Position numbers and translations under genes: made by a program
Assembly: GCA_016196925.1 (NCBI GenBank)
Contig: JACPWS010000082.1
Location: 1 to 64,000 of the forward strand
DNA length: 64,000 nt
Source: Burkholderiales bacterium
GTDB taxonomy: Bacteria > Pseudomonadota > Gammaproteobacteria > Burkholderiales > Burkholderiaceae_D
Direction of reading: 5' to 3'
Shown here: positions 11,201 through 18,384 of the stretch, one piece after another
How positions within the stretch are numbered: the stretch's first letter is position 1
How the letters are laid out: the number at the start of each line of letters is the position of its first letter
The notes under the pieces: generated by a model
What the model was told of the DNA's origin: nothing
What the model saw: only the letters and a program-made list of their open reading frames with translations
The model's database searches: none

Positions 11201-11404
11201 GGTTTCGACCTGACCCGCAACGTGCGCAGCGATGCCCGTACCAGCCATATCCCCATCATCATGATCACTTCGCGTACCGCGGACAAGCACCGCAATTACG
11301 CCAAGGAACTCGGGGTCAACGAGTATTTCGGCAAGCCGTATCGTGAAGACGATTTACTGGAAGCGATCGTGCATTTTGTCGGCAAAGAGGCGGTCGTCGT
11401 TTAA
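5225..11404 (+). CDS. chpA: Chemosensory hybrid histidine kinase ChpA/PilL
   Basis: A 2059-residue CheA-type hybrid kinase for twitching motility. The PilL-type N-terminal region starts with an Hpt-like helix bundle (LHQAHGAL, about residues 60-67). Two full Hpt motifs are readable: H764 in FHTLKGSSR and H1305 in MHTIKGSAR. A third, H1106 in HAAHSLAGSS, lacks the usual Lys. A low-complexity, proline/isoleucine-rich linker with LPE-x-A repeats fills about 945-990. Dimerisation and ATPase regions follow (N-box HLLRNAIVHG near 1621, then DDGQGL and GRGVGMD), then a CheW domain. The C-terminal receiver has VVDDSLTVRR with D1941, and LVDIEMP. ATG at 5225 has GGAG at 5216. It is the last gene of the operon; no chpB or chpC follows. 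Confidence 0.95.
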   Translation: MTSDFSNSPQLPQDQFDIGPLSWVMGEVREAISNAGKMLTEALPQDAEARSTSLLHAKSYLHQAHGALQIVDIDGVSIVTETIEDLLERLQSKQLEMSEANVTLINDAFHAVLRYLEDLLSGAAHQPVRLFPYYRALLEIKGAERIHPADLFFPALSVQEPIPEMAVRRPPPAVSYAGLRPRFEKLLLTVLTGKDKTQQLAAVQAMHDLIAEVEQGQGNAQGKAFWVVMRAFAEAVAQGAIENQQYVKQIFGRINLQIRRLVDGVSTIPERLLRDALFFLAQVEQPSPFVARIRQAYQLDNQVPADYDQKHYGQIAAGALATAKEQLTAVKNLWGRIANSETGLADKFSQKMKDLAETGAQLNAPSLSKLLRELSGIARHVAHSPDGSKLGLELATSLLFVENALDQITHLPAHFSERADEITARLLSVVSGDEPQTQAAWMGEISREAQQRQTMAVLVTEMQTSLRQVEKTLDEYFREPAGTEALKPVDSVLHQIAGALAILDQDDAMLAVEHTRRLVGEFAAPAADDAETTAAHSAAAHQNVAQNIGALSFFIETLQSQPETAKKKFSFDAEAGIFRSNLLETPAGKELLPAAHAAAADDQLSAAADADIAPVLTAEQELARQQQESARLLASLADAPEDSALQAQLKDSLESERSVAALLDDSDATGRAKTMMDLLDKPDFSASPADLQEMVEASAPVVTAIHLAQVPELPDSDAAIDAELLEIFLTEADEVLQFVHETLPLSRKDTDNLEYLTSLRRSFHTLKGSSRMVGLTVFGETAWSIEQVMNLWLSESRHGNEHLYALLERAAADMVDWVGELKQAGYSNRTGAALIAAAERIKAGLAYSYTEEPLAAAAVAPLPELAAERALAPEMALDADTIVADVPQDFELEPFDELPDSVSLPHTEHGEGVVPAAMQVAAAEAPEPEFALEFPAPATDRLSASLPLAALPAVAEIVALPEVAGLPEIAEIPGIQELVEIHEIAGQLSEPITDMPESLEAQAETAAEIRPADELMHRHVSIASPEAVPTAEPVSARIIDFPDLSKPVLSQDDNIKRIGELEISLPLYTIYMAETDEIVRFLSQDFAEWRHEPHRNVSTHAIHAAHSLAGSSATVGLKPLQELAHSLELVLQRLERHPVGLFGGEYDVLEHALETAKRMLQKFALSEMAAPAPDELSQLEHLLQDVIARSSAGADEEFLTSTNEQLAPADLSVAEMAASHAVPEVAPALPATPLMVPAQFAEAAPGTSESVESELQIKDDLDLDLLPVFIEEGNDLLPMVGQLLRSWQEQPEDSAIPQSIARLMHTIKGSARMAGAMGLGQHIHDMETRIENLMHGGSVVRLPLLEDLLARHDHSMHLFERLQNPEAYATAAPLLSAAQELDQFQEIMAVAPAATAAPEASSALLNLAPLMPLPERNGAAALPLSPAAALGAPVPLVRVRADILDRLVNQAGEVSISRSRLENEVGTLRTSLTELTENVNRLRDQLREVEIQAETQITSRMAHSADREFDPLEFDRFTRLQELTRMMAESVSDVATVQTNLTRTIDGASNDLHVQARLTRELQQDLMRVRMIPFASISERLYRVTRQTAKEVDKRVNLDIRGASVEMDRSVLEKMAGPFEHLLRNAIVHGIESREQRRAQGKQETGELLIEIRQEGNEVVIRFRDDGQGLSLMRIRDKAKAIGLIAHDENPGDAETANMIFEPGFSTATEVTELAGRGVGMDVVRSEAASLGGRVEVVSNEGQGAEFTIRLPLTLAVTQVVLLSSGDKTYAVPSVLVEQVQQLKSNALANAYNDGAVLWQGQRVSMYYLSSMLGQHEIAPLTQQYTPLLIMKSGTERVAIHVDDILGNREVVVKNIGPQLARMTGIAGATVLGSGEIVLILNPVPLAHRLEHEHARQLEQGMQAAPELGAVADMHGSTEVAAAKAEPVQGLRMQKTVMVVDDSLTVRRVTQRLLTREGYQVVLAKDGIDALEQLQSVTPDVMLVDIEMPRMDGFDLTRNVRSDARTSHIPIIMITSRTADKHRNYAKELGVNEYFGKPYREDDLLEAIVHFVGKEAVVV

Positions 11405-11427
11405 TCCGTCTGGCGCAGGCCGAACCG

Positions 11428-11468
11428 AAAAAGCACTGCCGGGCAGCAATGTCTGGCAGTGTTTTTTT
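11428..11468 (+). terminator. Rho-independent terminator after chpA
   Basis: CACTGCC (11434-11440) pairs with GGCAGTG (11455-11461), flanked by A and T runs that extend the stem; TTTTTTT follows. It closes the pil-chp operon. Confidence 0.9.
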
Positions 11469-11538
11469 ATGGGGAGCTTGTTGTGAAATCGGTATTTTCC
11501 ATCCCTTTCCTGTCTTTAACGTCCGCTAACAGGCATTA

Positions 11539-11560
11539 AACAGACATCGAACAGACATCG
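11539..11560 (+). repeat. Tandem 11-bp direct repeat upstream of yqgE
   Basis: AACAGACATCG occurs twice head to tail (11539-11549 and 11550-11560), a spacing of one helical turn. It ends 32 bp before the yqgE ATG. TAAAAT at 11581-11586 could be a -10 box that would give an almost leaderless message, consistent with the absence of a Shine-Dalgarno sequence. The repeat could be a regulator site; this is inference. Confidence 0.4.
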
Positions 11561-11592
11561 AAAAACCGCGTCAAAACTGCTAAAATGCAGTT

Positions 11593-12273
11593 ATGGCGAA
11601 GTATACAAAATCCCTCCACTCCAATTTACGCGGAGCAGCAGAACCGGCGGAATCTCCGGTCCCGGCAGTGAAGCGCGTTTCTTCCGAAACTGAACATCCC
11701 GGCCCTGAGTTGGATCTGAGCAATCATTTCCTGATCGCCATGCCATCCATGCAAGATCCTATCTTCGGCGGCAGCGTGATTTACCTGTGCGAACACAGCG
11801 CGCGCGGTGCGATGGGCATGGTGATCAACCGGCCTACCGATATGACGGTGGCGACCTTGTTCGAGCGCGTCGATCTCAAGCTGGAAATCATTCCCGACTC
11901 GCATCCTATCGGCAAGCGCGCGGTGATGTTCGGCGGCCCGGTGCAGGACGACCGCGGTTTTGTCTTGCATGCGCCGGTCGGGCAATTTTCTTCCTCGCTG
12001 AAAGTCACCGACGAAATCGCGTTCACCACTTCGCGCGATGTGCTGGAAGCGCTGGCCGCCGGCGAGGGGCCGGAACGCGTGCTGATCAGCATCGGCTATG
12101 CCGGCTGGGGTGCCGGCCAGCTCGAGCAAGAGATACTGGCGAACGGCTGGCTGACCGTGGCGGCCGATGCCAGCATCTTGTTCGAGGTGCCGGTAGAAGA
12201 ACGCTTTGCCGCCGCCATCAGACTGCTGGGCATCGATCCCATGATGCTGGCCGCACAAGCGGGGCACGCCTGA
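11593..12273 (+). CDS. yqgE: YqgE/AlgH family protein (DUF179)
   Basis: A 226-residue protein of the YqgE/AlgH family. Its hallmarks are NHFLIAMPSMQDPIFGGSV (about 41-59), the GMVINRP motif and FGGPVQDDRGF. The biochemical function of the family is unknown. The gene is very often followed by yqgF/ruvX, as here, with a one-base ATGA overlap. The first 40 residues are low-complexity and longer than in many relatives. ATG at 11593 has no visible ribosome-binding site. Confidence 0.92.
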   Translation: MAKYTKSLHSNLRGAAEPAESPVPAVKRVSSETEHPGPELDLSNHFLIAMPSMQDPIFGGSVIYLCEHSARGAMGMVINRPTDMTVATLFERVDLKLEIIPDSHPIGKRAVMFGGPVQDDRGFVLHAPVGQFSSSLKVTDEIAFTTSRDVLEALAAGEGPERVLISIGYAGWGAGQLEQEILANGWLTVAADASILFEVPVEERFAAAIRLLGIDPMMLAAQAGHA

Positions 12274-12668
12274 TGGCTGCAGCGGAAGGTACGCTGCTGG
12301 CCTTCGATTTCGGCTTGCAACGCATAGGCGTGGCGGTCGGCAACACCGTGCTGCGCCAGGCGCAAGCGCTGCAAATTATTCACGCCCCCACCAACGATGG
12401 CAAATTCGCCGAAATCGCCACCCTGATCGCCACCTGGCAACCGGTGCTGTGCGTGGTCGGTCTGCCCAGCCATCCGGATGGCGCAGCGCATGAAATGACG
12501 CAGCGCTGCCGCCGCTTCGCCAACCAGTTGCAAGGGCGCTTCAATGTGGCGACGCTGCTGGTGGACGAGCGCTATTCTTCCGCGGTGCTGAGCGCGCGCC
12601 GCGGCGAGCATATCGATGCGCAAGCCGCCGCCCTGATACTGCAACAATATTTTGACGAGAATCTATGA
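12273..12668 (+). CDS. ruvX: Putative Holliday junction resolvase RuvX (YqgF)
   Basis: A 131-residue RNase H-fold nuclease of the YqgF family, also linked to pre-16S rRNA 5'-end processing. The first catalytic Asp is in LLAFDFGLQRIGVAVG, followed by VVGLPSHPDG and the second acidic site in LLVDERYSS. The frame is open upstream, but the ATG at 12273 overlaps the yqgE stop (ATGA) and gives the normal length. Its own stop overlaps the pyrR start in the same way, so yqgE-ruvX-pyrR are translationally coupled. Confidence 0.93.
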   Translation: MAAAEGTLLAFDFGLQRIGVAVGNTVLRQAQALQIIHAPTNDGKFAEIATLIATWQPVLCVVGLPSHPDGAAHEMTQRCRRFANQLQGRFNVATLLVDERYSSAVLSARRGEHIDAQAAALILQQYFDENL

Positions 12669-13177
12669 CTACTCCCACACCCTTGCCGGATGCAGAGCTG
12701 TTGTATCAGCAACTGCTGAATCAGATCAAGCCGCATGCGATGCAACAGGATAAGCTGGCCATCGTCGGCATTTATTCCGGCGGCGCCTGGATCGCCGAGC
12801 GCCTGGTGGCCGATCTGGCCCTGAAAAACAAACCAGGCTACATCGACGTCTCGTTTTACCGCGACGACTATGCGGCCAAGGGTTTGCACGCCGAGGTCAA
12901 GCCGACTTACATCCCGTTCGAGGTCGAGGGGGCCGCCATCATCCTGGTGGACGATGTGCTGTACACCGGCCGCACCACGCGCGCGGCGATCAACGAACTG
13001 TTCGACTACGGCCGCCCGGCGCGCATCATGCTGGCGGCCCTGGTGGACAGGGGCGGGCGCGAGCTGCCGGTCGCCGCCGATTTCGTCGCCCATGTCGCCC
13101 ACTTTGAACCCGCTGTTTCCGTCCATCTGCACCGCGCAGACGACGGCAGCTTCAGCCTCTCTATAGCCCATGCATAA
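12665..13177 (+). CDS. pyrR: Bifunctional pyrimidine operon regulator / uracil phosphoribosyltransferase PyrR
   Basis: A 170-residue type I phosphoribosyltransferase. The PRPP-binding loop is clear ([17 protein letters not shown], about residues 95-111). In Gram-positives PyrR binds pyr mRNA; in proteobacteria it often sits at the head of pyrRBC' and may keep only enzymatic or modified regulatory roles. It overlaps ruvX by 4 bp and pyrB by 8 bp. No PyrR-type attenuator was recognised upstream, and the tight coupling leaves no room for one. Confidence 0.92.
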   Translation: MTTPTPLPDAELLYQQLLNQIKPHAMQQDKLAIVGIYSGGAWIAERLVADLALKNKPGYIDVSFYRDDYAAKGLHAEVKPTYIPFEVEGAAIILVDDVLYTGRTTRAAINELFDYGRPARIMLAALVDRGGRELPVAADFVAHVAHFEPAVSVHLHRADDGSFSLSIAHA

Positions 13178-14138
13178 TCCCCAACTGAATAAACACGGCG
13201 AACTGCAGCATTTGCTGACTATCGACGGTTTGCCGAAATCCATCGTCACCCACATCCTCGACACCGCTTCTTCCTTCGTCAGCGTCAGCGACCGCGAAGT
13301 GAAAAAGGTACCGCTGATGCGCGGCAAGAGCGTGTTCAACCTGTTCTTCGAGAATTCCACGCGCACCCGCACCACCTTCGAGATCGCTTCCAAGCGCTTG
13401 TCGGCCGACGTGATCAACCTGAACATCGCCGCCTCCAGCACCAGCAAGGGCGAATCGCTGCTCGATACCATAGACAACCTGGCCGCGATGCATGCCGATA
13501 TGTTCGTGGTGCGCCACGCCACGTCCGGCGCGCCTTTCCTGATCGCCAAGCACCTGAACGATACCAGGCAGCACCACGTACACGTGGTGAATGCCGGCGA
13601 CGGCCGCCATGCCCACCCGACCCAGGGTTTGCTGGACATGTACACCATACGCCACTACAAGAAAGATTTTTCCAATCTGACCGTGGCCATCGTCGGCGAC
13701 GTGTTGCATAGCCGGGTGGCGCGCTCCGACATCCATGCACTGACCACGCTGGGCGTGCCGGAAGTGCGCGTGATCGGCCCGCGCACCCTGCTGCCGGGCG
13801 GCCTGGAGCAGATGGGCGTGCGCGTGTTCACCGACATGAACCAAGGCTTGAAAGGCGTGGACGTGATCATCATGCTGCGCCTGCAGAACGAGCGCATGAG
13901 CGGGGCCTTGCTGCCTTCCGCCCAGGAATATTTCAAGAGCTACGGCTTGACGCCGGAACGGCTGGCGCTGGCGCATCCCGAGGCGATCGTGATGCATCCG
14001 GGCCCGATGAACCGCGGCGTCGAGATCGATTCGGCGGTGGCTGACGGCCCGCAAGCGGTGATTTTGCCGCAAGTGACGTTCGGCATCGCGGTGCGCATGG
14101 CGGTGATGAGTATCGTGGCCGGCACTAGTGCGGAGTAA
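13170..14138 (+). CDS. pyrB: Aspartate carbamoyltransferase catalytic subunit
   Basis: A 322-residue ATCase catalytic chain that condenses carbamoyl phosphate with L-aspartate in pyrimidine synthesis. The carbamoyl-phosphate loop [13 protein letters not shown] (about 52-64) and the [12 protein letters not shown] segment are intact, as is [12 protein letters not shown] near the C-terminus. The N-terminal extension ([20 protein letters not shown]) is typical of the longer proteobacterial class that assembles with PyrC' rather than PyrI. The next gene in this operon is pyrC'. Confidence 0.96.
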   Translation: MHNPQLNKHGELQHLLTIDGLPKSIVTHILDTASSFVSVSDREVKKVPLMRGKSVFNLFFENSTRTRTTFEIASKRLSADVINLNIAASSTSKGESLLDTIDNLAAMHADMFVVRHATSGAPFLIAKHLNDTRQHHVHVVNAGDGRHAHPTQGLLDMYTIRHYKKDFSNLTVAIVGDVLHSRVARSDIHALTTLGVPEVRVIGPRTLLPGGLEQMGVRVFTDMNQGLKGVDVIIMLRLQNERMSGALLPSAQEYFKSYGLTPERLALAHPEAIVMHPGPMNRGVEIDSAVADGPQAVILPQVTFGIAVRMAVMSIVAGTSAE

Positions 14139-14147
14139 GGAAAAAAT

Positions 14148-15434
14148 ATGAAATTACACATCAAGAATGGCCGCATGATCGACCCCGCCAGCGGTGCGGA
14201 CCAGGTACAGGATATCTATATCGCCGCCGGCAAGATCGTCGCGCTGGGGCAGACTCCGGCCGACTTCGTCGCCAACCAGATCGTAGACGCCAGCGGCCTG
14301 ATCGTCGCGCCCGGCCTGGTCGACCTCAGTGCACGCCTGCGCGAACCGGGCTTCGAATACAAGGCCACGCTGGAATCTGAATTGCAAGCCGCCATGCGCG
14401 GCGGCGTCACCAGCCTGGTCTGCCCGCCTGACACCGACCCGGTGCTGGATGAATCCGGCCTGGTCGAAATGCTGAAGCAAAGGGCGCGCAACCACAACAA
14501 GGCGCACGTGTATCCGCTCGGTGCTTTGACGGTGGGCCTGAAGGGTGTAGCCCTGACCGAGATGGCGGCGCTGACCGAGGCTGGCTGCATCGGTTTTTCG
14601 CAAGCCGAAGCCACCATAGAAGACACCAATACCCTGCAGCGCGCCTTGCAATACGCCGGCACCTTCGGCTACACGGTCTGGCTGCGTCCGCAAGACGCCT
14701 ACATCGGCAAGGGCGGGGTGGCGCACAGCGGCCCGCTGGCCTCGCGCCTCGGCTTGTCCGGGGTGCCGGTGATGGCCGAGACCATCGCGCTGCACACCTT
14801 GTTTGAACTGATGCGCGCCACCGGCGCCAAAGTCCATCTGTGCCGGATTTCTTCCGCCGCCGGGCTGGAACTGGTGCGCCAGGCCAAGCGCGCAGGCTTG
14901 CCGCTGACCTGCGACGTCGGCGCCCACCACGTGCACCTGACCGACGCCGATATCGGCTTTTTCGATTCGAATGCGCGCCTGACCCCGCCGCTGCGCAGCC
15001 AGCGCGACCGCGCTGCGATCCACGCAGCCTTGCAAGACGGCACCATCGACGCGATTTGCTCCGACCACACCCCGGTCGACGACGATGAAAAATTGCTGCC
15101 TTTCGCCGAAGCCTCACCTGGCGCCACCGGCCTGGAATTGCTGTTGTCGCTGGCCCTGAAATGGGCCGAAGACAGCTGCGGCGCGGTTTCCCTGGCGCAG
15201 GCGCTGGGCAAGATCAGCCATGCCGCGGCGCAAGTGGCGGCGATTCCGGCCGGCAGTATCGCCGTCGGTTGCTCCGCCGACCTGTGCCTGTTCGACCCGG
15301 CCGCGCGCTGGAAGGTGGAAGCCAAAGCCCTGGCCAGCCAGGGCAAGCACACCCCTTTCCTCGGTTACGAATTGCCGGGCGTGGTGAAAGCCACCGTGGT
15401 GTCCGGCCATCTGGCCTTCGACGCCTTGCGTTGA
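14148..15434 (+). CDS. pyrX: Non-catalytic dihydroorotase-like ATCase subunit PyrC'
   Basis: A 428-residue amidohydrolase-fold protein related to class I dihydroorotase. The metal-binding HxH of active enzymes is replaced: the motif reads VDLSARLREPG (about residues 56-66). The later metal histidine is also missing (VHLCRISS), although SDHTPVD survives near residue 304. These changes are the hallmark of PyrC', an inactive DHOase needed to assemble the ATCase dodecamer in pseudomonads and relatives. It follows pyrB by 9 bp with GGAAAAA as its SD. An active pyrC must lie elsewhere. Many databases label it simply dihydroorotase. Confidence 0.9.
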   Translation: MKLHIKNGRMIDPASGADQVQDIYIAAGKIVALGQTPADFVANQIVDASGLIVAPGLVDLSARLREPGFEYKATLESELQAAMRGGVTSLVCPPDTDPVLDESGLVEMLKQRARNHNKAHVYPLGALTVGLKGVALTEMAALTEAGCIGFSQAEATIEDTNTLQRALQYAGTFGYTVWLRPQDAYIGKGGVAHSGPLASRLGLSGVPVMAETIALHTLFELMRATGAKVHLCRISSAAGLELVRQAKRAGLPLTCDVGAHHVHLTDADIGFFDSNARLTPPLRSQRDRAAIHAALQDGTIDAICSDHTPVDDDEKLLPFAEASPGATGLELLLSLALKWAEDSCGAVSLAQALGKISHAAAQVAAIPAGSIAVGCSADLCLFDPAARWKVEAKALASQGKHTPFLGYELPGVVKATVVSGHLAFDALR

Positions 15435-15467
15435 GAGGCTGGGTGAGGATCGATTTCGTTCGCACAA

Positions 15468-15535
15468 GAAACCCATCCCCACCCTAACCCTCCCCTTGAA
15501 AGGGAGGGGACTTTTCTGCGCATGGCGCACCCTAC
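15468..15535. repeat. Intergenic palindromic repeat (CCCATCCCC/CCCCTTGAAAGGG type) plus GCGCATGGCGCACC repeat
   Basis: The space between pyrC' and plsC holds two repeat units in tandem. Positions 15468-15510 contain GAAACCCATCCCC and the near-palindrome CCCTCCCCTTGAAAGGGAGG. Its reverse complement is closely related to a block inside leuS at 31346-31386. Positions 15517-15535 (TGCGCATGGCGCACCCTAC) match the arms of the inverted repeat at 34939-35002 and the unit at 36935-36957. Confidence 0.75.
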
Positions 15536-15579
15536 CAACCTTTTTCCTGCCCAACACGGGCAGCTCACACGGATTTTGC

Positions 15580-16356
15580 ATGATAGGCTGGCATTTTTTT
15601 CGCATCACTCTACATTTGCTGGCAGGTTTGCTGACTTGCGCTCTGCTGTTCCCGCTGACCAGCGCGCCCACCCACGAGCGCCTGGTGCGGCGCTGGTCGA
15701 AAAAATTGCTGGAAATTTGCACGGTCGATGTGGTGTTCAAGGACCACAGCGAAGGCGACGTCGCCGAGCGCGCGCTGATCGTCTCGAATCACGTGTCCTG
15801 GCTGGATATCTTTGTCATCAACACCCTGCATCCCTGCCATTTCGTCGCCAAATCCGATATCCGCAGCTGGCCGCTGATAGGCTGGCTGTGCGAAAAAGGC
15901 GGCACGATTTTCCTGGCGCGCGGCAAGCAGCGCGAAGTGCGCCGCATTTACGAAGGCCTGGTGCGCCAGATCGAAGCCGGCAAACGCATCGCCTTCTTCC
16001 CGGAAGGCACCACCGCCGCCCAAGGCACGGTGCTGCCGTTTCACGCCAATCTGTTCGAAGCAGCCATCGAAGCGCGCGTGCCGGTGCAGCCGTATGCCTT
16101 GCGCTACGTCGATGCGCAAGGCGAGTTGCATGCAGCGGCCGACTTCATCGGCGACATGAGTTTCGTCGACAGCCTGCACGCCATCCTGCGCGCCTCGCGC
16201 ATGACGGCCGAGCTGATCCGCCTGCCGACCATCCCCACCGAGGGCGCGCACCGGCGCGAAGTGGCGCAGCAGGCGCGCACCCTGGTGCTGCGCGAGCTGG
16301 GCCTGGCGGATCCGGTAGAAGTGCCGGTAATGATGAGAAAAACGGGGAGTATGTGA
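15580..16356 (+). CDS. plsC: 1-acyl-sn-glycerol-3-phosphate acyltransferase
   Basis: A 258-residue membrane-associated acyltransferase of phospholipid synthesis. The HX4D motif is NHVSWLD (His about residue 73) and the glycerophosphate-binding motif is FFPEGTT; one hydrophobic segment lies at about 5-25. The frame is open from 15496, but that part is read through the intergenic repeat. The ATG at 15580 (MIGWHFFRIT) fits the family start. The last codons and the stop lie in a dispersed repeat (16344-16424), so the natural C-terminus may have been altered by it. Confidence 0.9.
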   Translation: MIGWHFFRITLHLLAGLLTCALLFPLTSAPTHERLVRRWSKKLLEICTVDVVFKDHSEGDVAERALIVSNHVSWLDIFVINTLHPCHFVAKSDIRSWPLIGWLCEKGGTIFLARGKQREVRRIYEGLVRQIEAGKRIAFFPEGTTAAQGTVLPFHANLFEAAIEARVPVQPYALRYVDAQGELHAAADFIGDMSFVDSLHAILRASRMTAELIRLPTIPTEGAHRREVAQQARTLVLRELGLADPVEVPVMMRKTGSM

Positions 16357-16424
16357 CAATATCACCGTGTTGTCAGCGAATTTACAGGCGCTTTAAAATA
16401 TACTGGTAGGTAGTATAATTTTGC
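16344..16424 (+). repeat. Dispersed ~80-bp repeat, copy A
   Basis: It begins GGGGAGTATGTG, runs through TTGTCAGCGAATTTA, and ends in a palindromic box AATATACTGGTAGGTAGTATA. Two further copies occur at 35026-35105 (same strand) and 55315-55393 (opposite strand). The first bases overlap the plsC stop codon. Confidence 0.8.
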
Positions 16425-16439
16425 TGAAAATGCCCCGCA

Positions 16440-17273
16440 TCAATGCTTGCCCGGCTGCTTCTGCTGCGCACACTCAACCTGGATTACGCTGTGGTCGCGC
16501 AGGCGCACGGCGGTCAGCTGGCCGCCCCAGACGCAGCCGCTGTCCAGGCTGAGCAGGCCGGGCCTGACCAGCAGGCCGAGCGTGGACCAGTGGCCGAACA
16601 CGACGCAGCTGTCGCTGCTGGCGCGCGGCAGGTCGAACCAGGCGGCGCAGCCGGGTGGCGGGTTGGCGGCGCCGTCCTTGCTGCTGAAATCCATGCGGCC
16701 ATCCGTGCTGCAAAAGCGCATGCGGGTCAGGGCGTTGATGATGCAGCGCCAGCGGTCGGCGCCTCGCAAGGCATCGTCCCAGCGGTCCGGCGTGTTGCCG
16801 TACATGTCGCGCAACACCGCTACCCAGTCATCGCTGCGCAGCATGGCCTCGACTTCGGCCGCCAGCGCCAGGGTCTGGCTGGTCGACCATTGCGGATACA
16901 GGCCGGCGTGAATCAGCAGATGGCCTTGTTCCAGGATCGCCAGCGGGCGGCGTCGCAACCAGTCCAGCAATGCTTCGCAATCTGGTGCTTGCAGAATTTC
17001 TTCGAGGGTGTCGCTATGGTGCGCCGGACGTATACCTTGGGCCACCGCCAGCAAATGCAGATCGTGGTTGCCGAACACGCTGTCGGCGCGTCCGGCCAGC
17101 TGCAAGTCGCGCACCAGGCGCAGCGACTCCAGCGATTGCGGGCCGCGGTTGATCAGGTCGCCGGCGAACAGCAAATAGGCCTGCGGTGATTGCCGCTCTA
17201 TTTTTTTCAGCAACTCTTGCAGAGATTCGCAGCAACCCTGCACGTCGCCGATGAAATAGATGTCCTGCTTCAT
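16440..17273 (-). CDS. apaH: Symmetrical bis(5'-nucleosyl)-tetraphosphatase ApaH
   Basis: A 277-residue metallophosphoesterase that cleaves Ap4A into two ADP. The metal-site motifs appear in order: [16 protein letters not shown] (about 6-21), [34 protein letters not shown] and the C-terminal [10 protein letters not shown]. The first motif has GDVQG where phosphatases have GDxHG, as is usual for ApaH. The frame is open further upstream inside hemH, but the ATG at 17273 overlaps the hemH stop and gives the family length. It is co-transcribed with hemH. Confidence 0.95.
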   Translation of the reverse strand: MKQDIYFIGDVQGCCESLQELLKKIERQSPQAYLLFAGDLINRGPQSLESLRLVRDLQLAGRADSVFGNHDLHLLAVAQGIRPAHHSDTLEEILQAPDCEALLDWLRRRPLAILEQGHLLIHAGLYPQWSTSQTLALAAEVEAMLRSDDWVAVLRDMYGNTPDRWDDALRGADRWRCIINALTRMRFCSTDGRMDFSSKDGAANPPPGCAAWFDLPRASSDSCVVFGHWSTLGLLVRPGLLSLDSGCVWGGQLTAVRLRDHSVIQVECAQQKQPGKH

Positions 17274-18376
17274 CGCTCTGCTCCCAGACGTTTGGCTTCG
17301 GAACGGCTCAGCAAGGCGCGTTGCTTGTGCTGCTCGCGCAGGCTGACCGTCAGCATGGTGGGCCAGCCTATCAGGTGTTGTTCGGCGATTTCGGCCAGCG
17401 CGCGCAGCCAGGCCGGATTTTCGTTCAGGCAGGGGATGTAATGGAATTCCTTGCCGCCGGCGTCGATAAATTCGCGGCGCACTTCGATGCCGATTTCTTC
17501 CAGGGTTTCCAGACAATCGGCGATGAAACCGGGACAGATCACGTCCACCCGCTTAACGCCGGCGCGCGCCAGTTGCTGCACGGTCGGCAAAGTATAGGGT
17601 TGCAGCCATTCGGCACGACCCAGGCGCGATTGGAAAGTCACGACGTAATCGTCTTTGTCCAGGCCCAGTTGTTCGGCCAGCAGGCGCGCGGTCTTGTAGC
17701 ATTCGCAGTGATACGGGTCGCCGCGCAGCAGGAAGGCTTTCGGCAAGCCGTGGAAACTCATCACCAGTTTTTCTGATTTGCCGTTCACCATCCAGTGATC
17801 GAGCACGCTTTGTTTCAGCGCCTGGATATACGCTTCGTGGTCGTGATAATTCCTGACCAGGCGCAGTTCCGGCACATTGCGCACGCGCTGGTAATGCCGA
17901 AACACCGCGTCGAAATTCGAGGCGGTGGTGCTGGCCGAATATTGCGGATAAGCCGGCAAGATCAGCAGGCGTTCATAACCTTCCGCCTTGAGTTTTTGCA
18001 GCACGCTGGGGATAGAAGGCGAGCCGTAGCGCATGGCGTAGGTCGCCTTGACTTCGTGGCCGCGCTCGCCCAGATAGCCTTGCAGCAGCAGCGCCTGTTT
18101 TTCGGTATGAATTTTTAAGGGCGAGCCGTCCTTGCTCCAGATCGCCGCATATTTGGCGGCCGATTGCTTGGAGCGGAAAGGCAGGCAGATGCAGTTCAGG
18201 ATGATCCACCAGAGCAGGCGCGGGATTTCGACTACGCGCGGGTCGGATAAAAATTCTTTCAGGTAGCGCCGCACCGCCGCGGTGGTCGGTGCATCGGGGG
18301 TGCCGAGGTTGATCAGCAGCACCGCGGTTTTGGCGGTCTTGCCGTGCGAGTAATCGGGTTCTTTTAAAAATGTCAT
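17270..18376 (-). CDS. hemH: Ferrochelatase
   Basis: A 368-residue enzyme that inserts ferrous iron into protoporphyrin IX. Signatures include [12 protein letters not shown] (about 19-30), [24 protein letters not shown] with the metal-proximal His, and the Glu of LETLEEI. ATG at 18376 ([10 protein letters not shown]) is chosen from a longer open frame because it gives the usual length; the frame upstream lies inside recN. It lies 8 bp after recN on the same strand. hemJ, for the preceding step, is in the window at 36.5 kb. Confidence 0.95.
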   Translation of the reverse strand: MTFLKEPDYSHGKTAKTAVLLINLGTPDAPTTAAVRRYLKEFLSDPRVVEIPRLLWWIILNCICLPFRSKQSAAKYAAIWSKDGSPLKIHTEKQALLLQGYLGERGHEVKATYAMRYGSPSIPSVLQKLKAEGYERLLILPAYPQYSASTTASNFDAVFRHYQRVRNVPELRLVRNYHDHEAYIQALKQSVLDHWMVNGKSEKLVMSFHGLPKAFLLRGDPYHCECYKTARLLAEQLGLDKDDYVVTFQSRLGRAEWLQPYTLPTVQQLARAGVKRVDVICPGFIADCLETLEEIGIEVRREFIDAGGKEFHYIPCLNENPAWLRALAEIAEQHLIGWPTMLTVSLREQHKQRALLSRSEAKRLGAER

Positions 18377-18384
18377 AGGGTGAT

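Noticed and set aside
9344-11290. 648-codon open frame on the minus strand
   Set aside because: Antisense to the kinase, CheW and receiver domains of chpA. The His/Arg/Gln-rich translation has no domain, and the plus-strand protein is certain.
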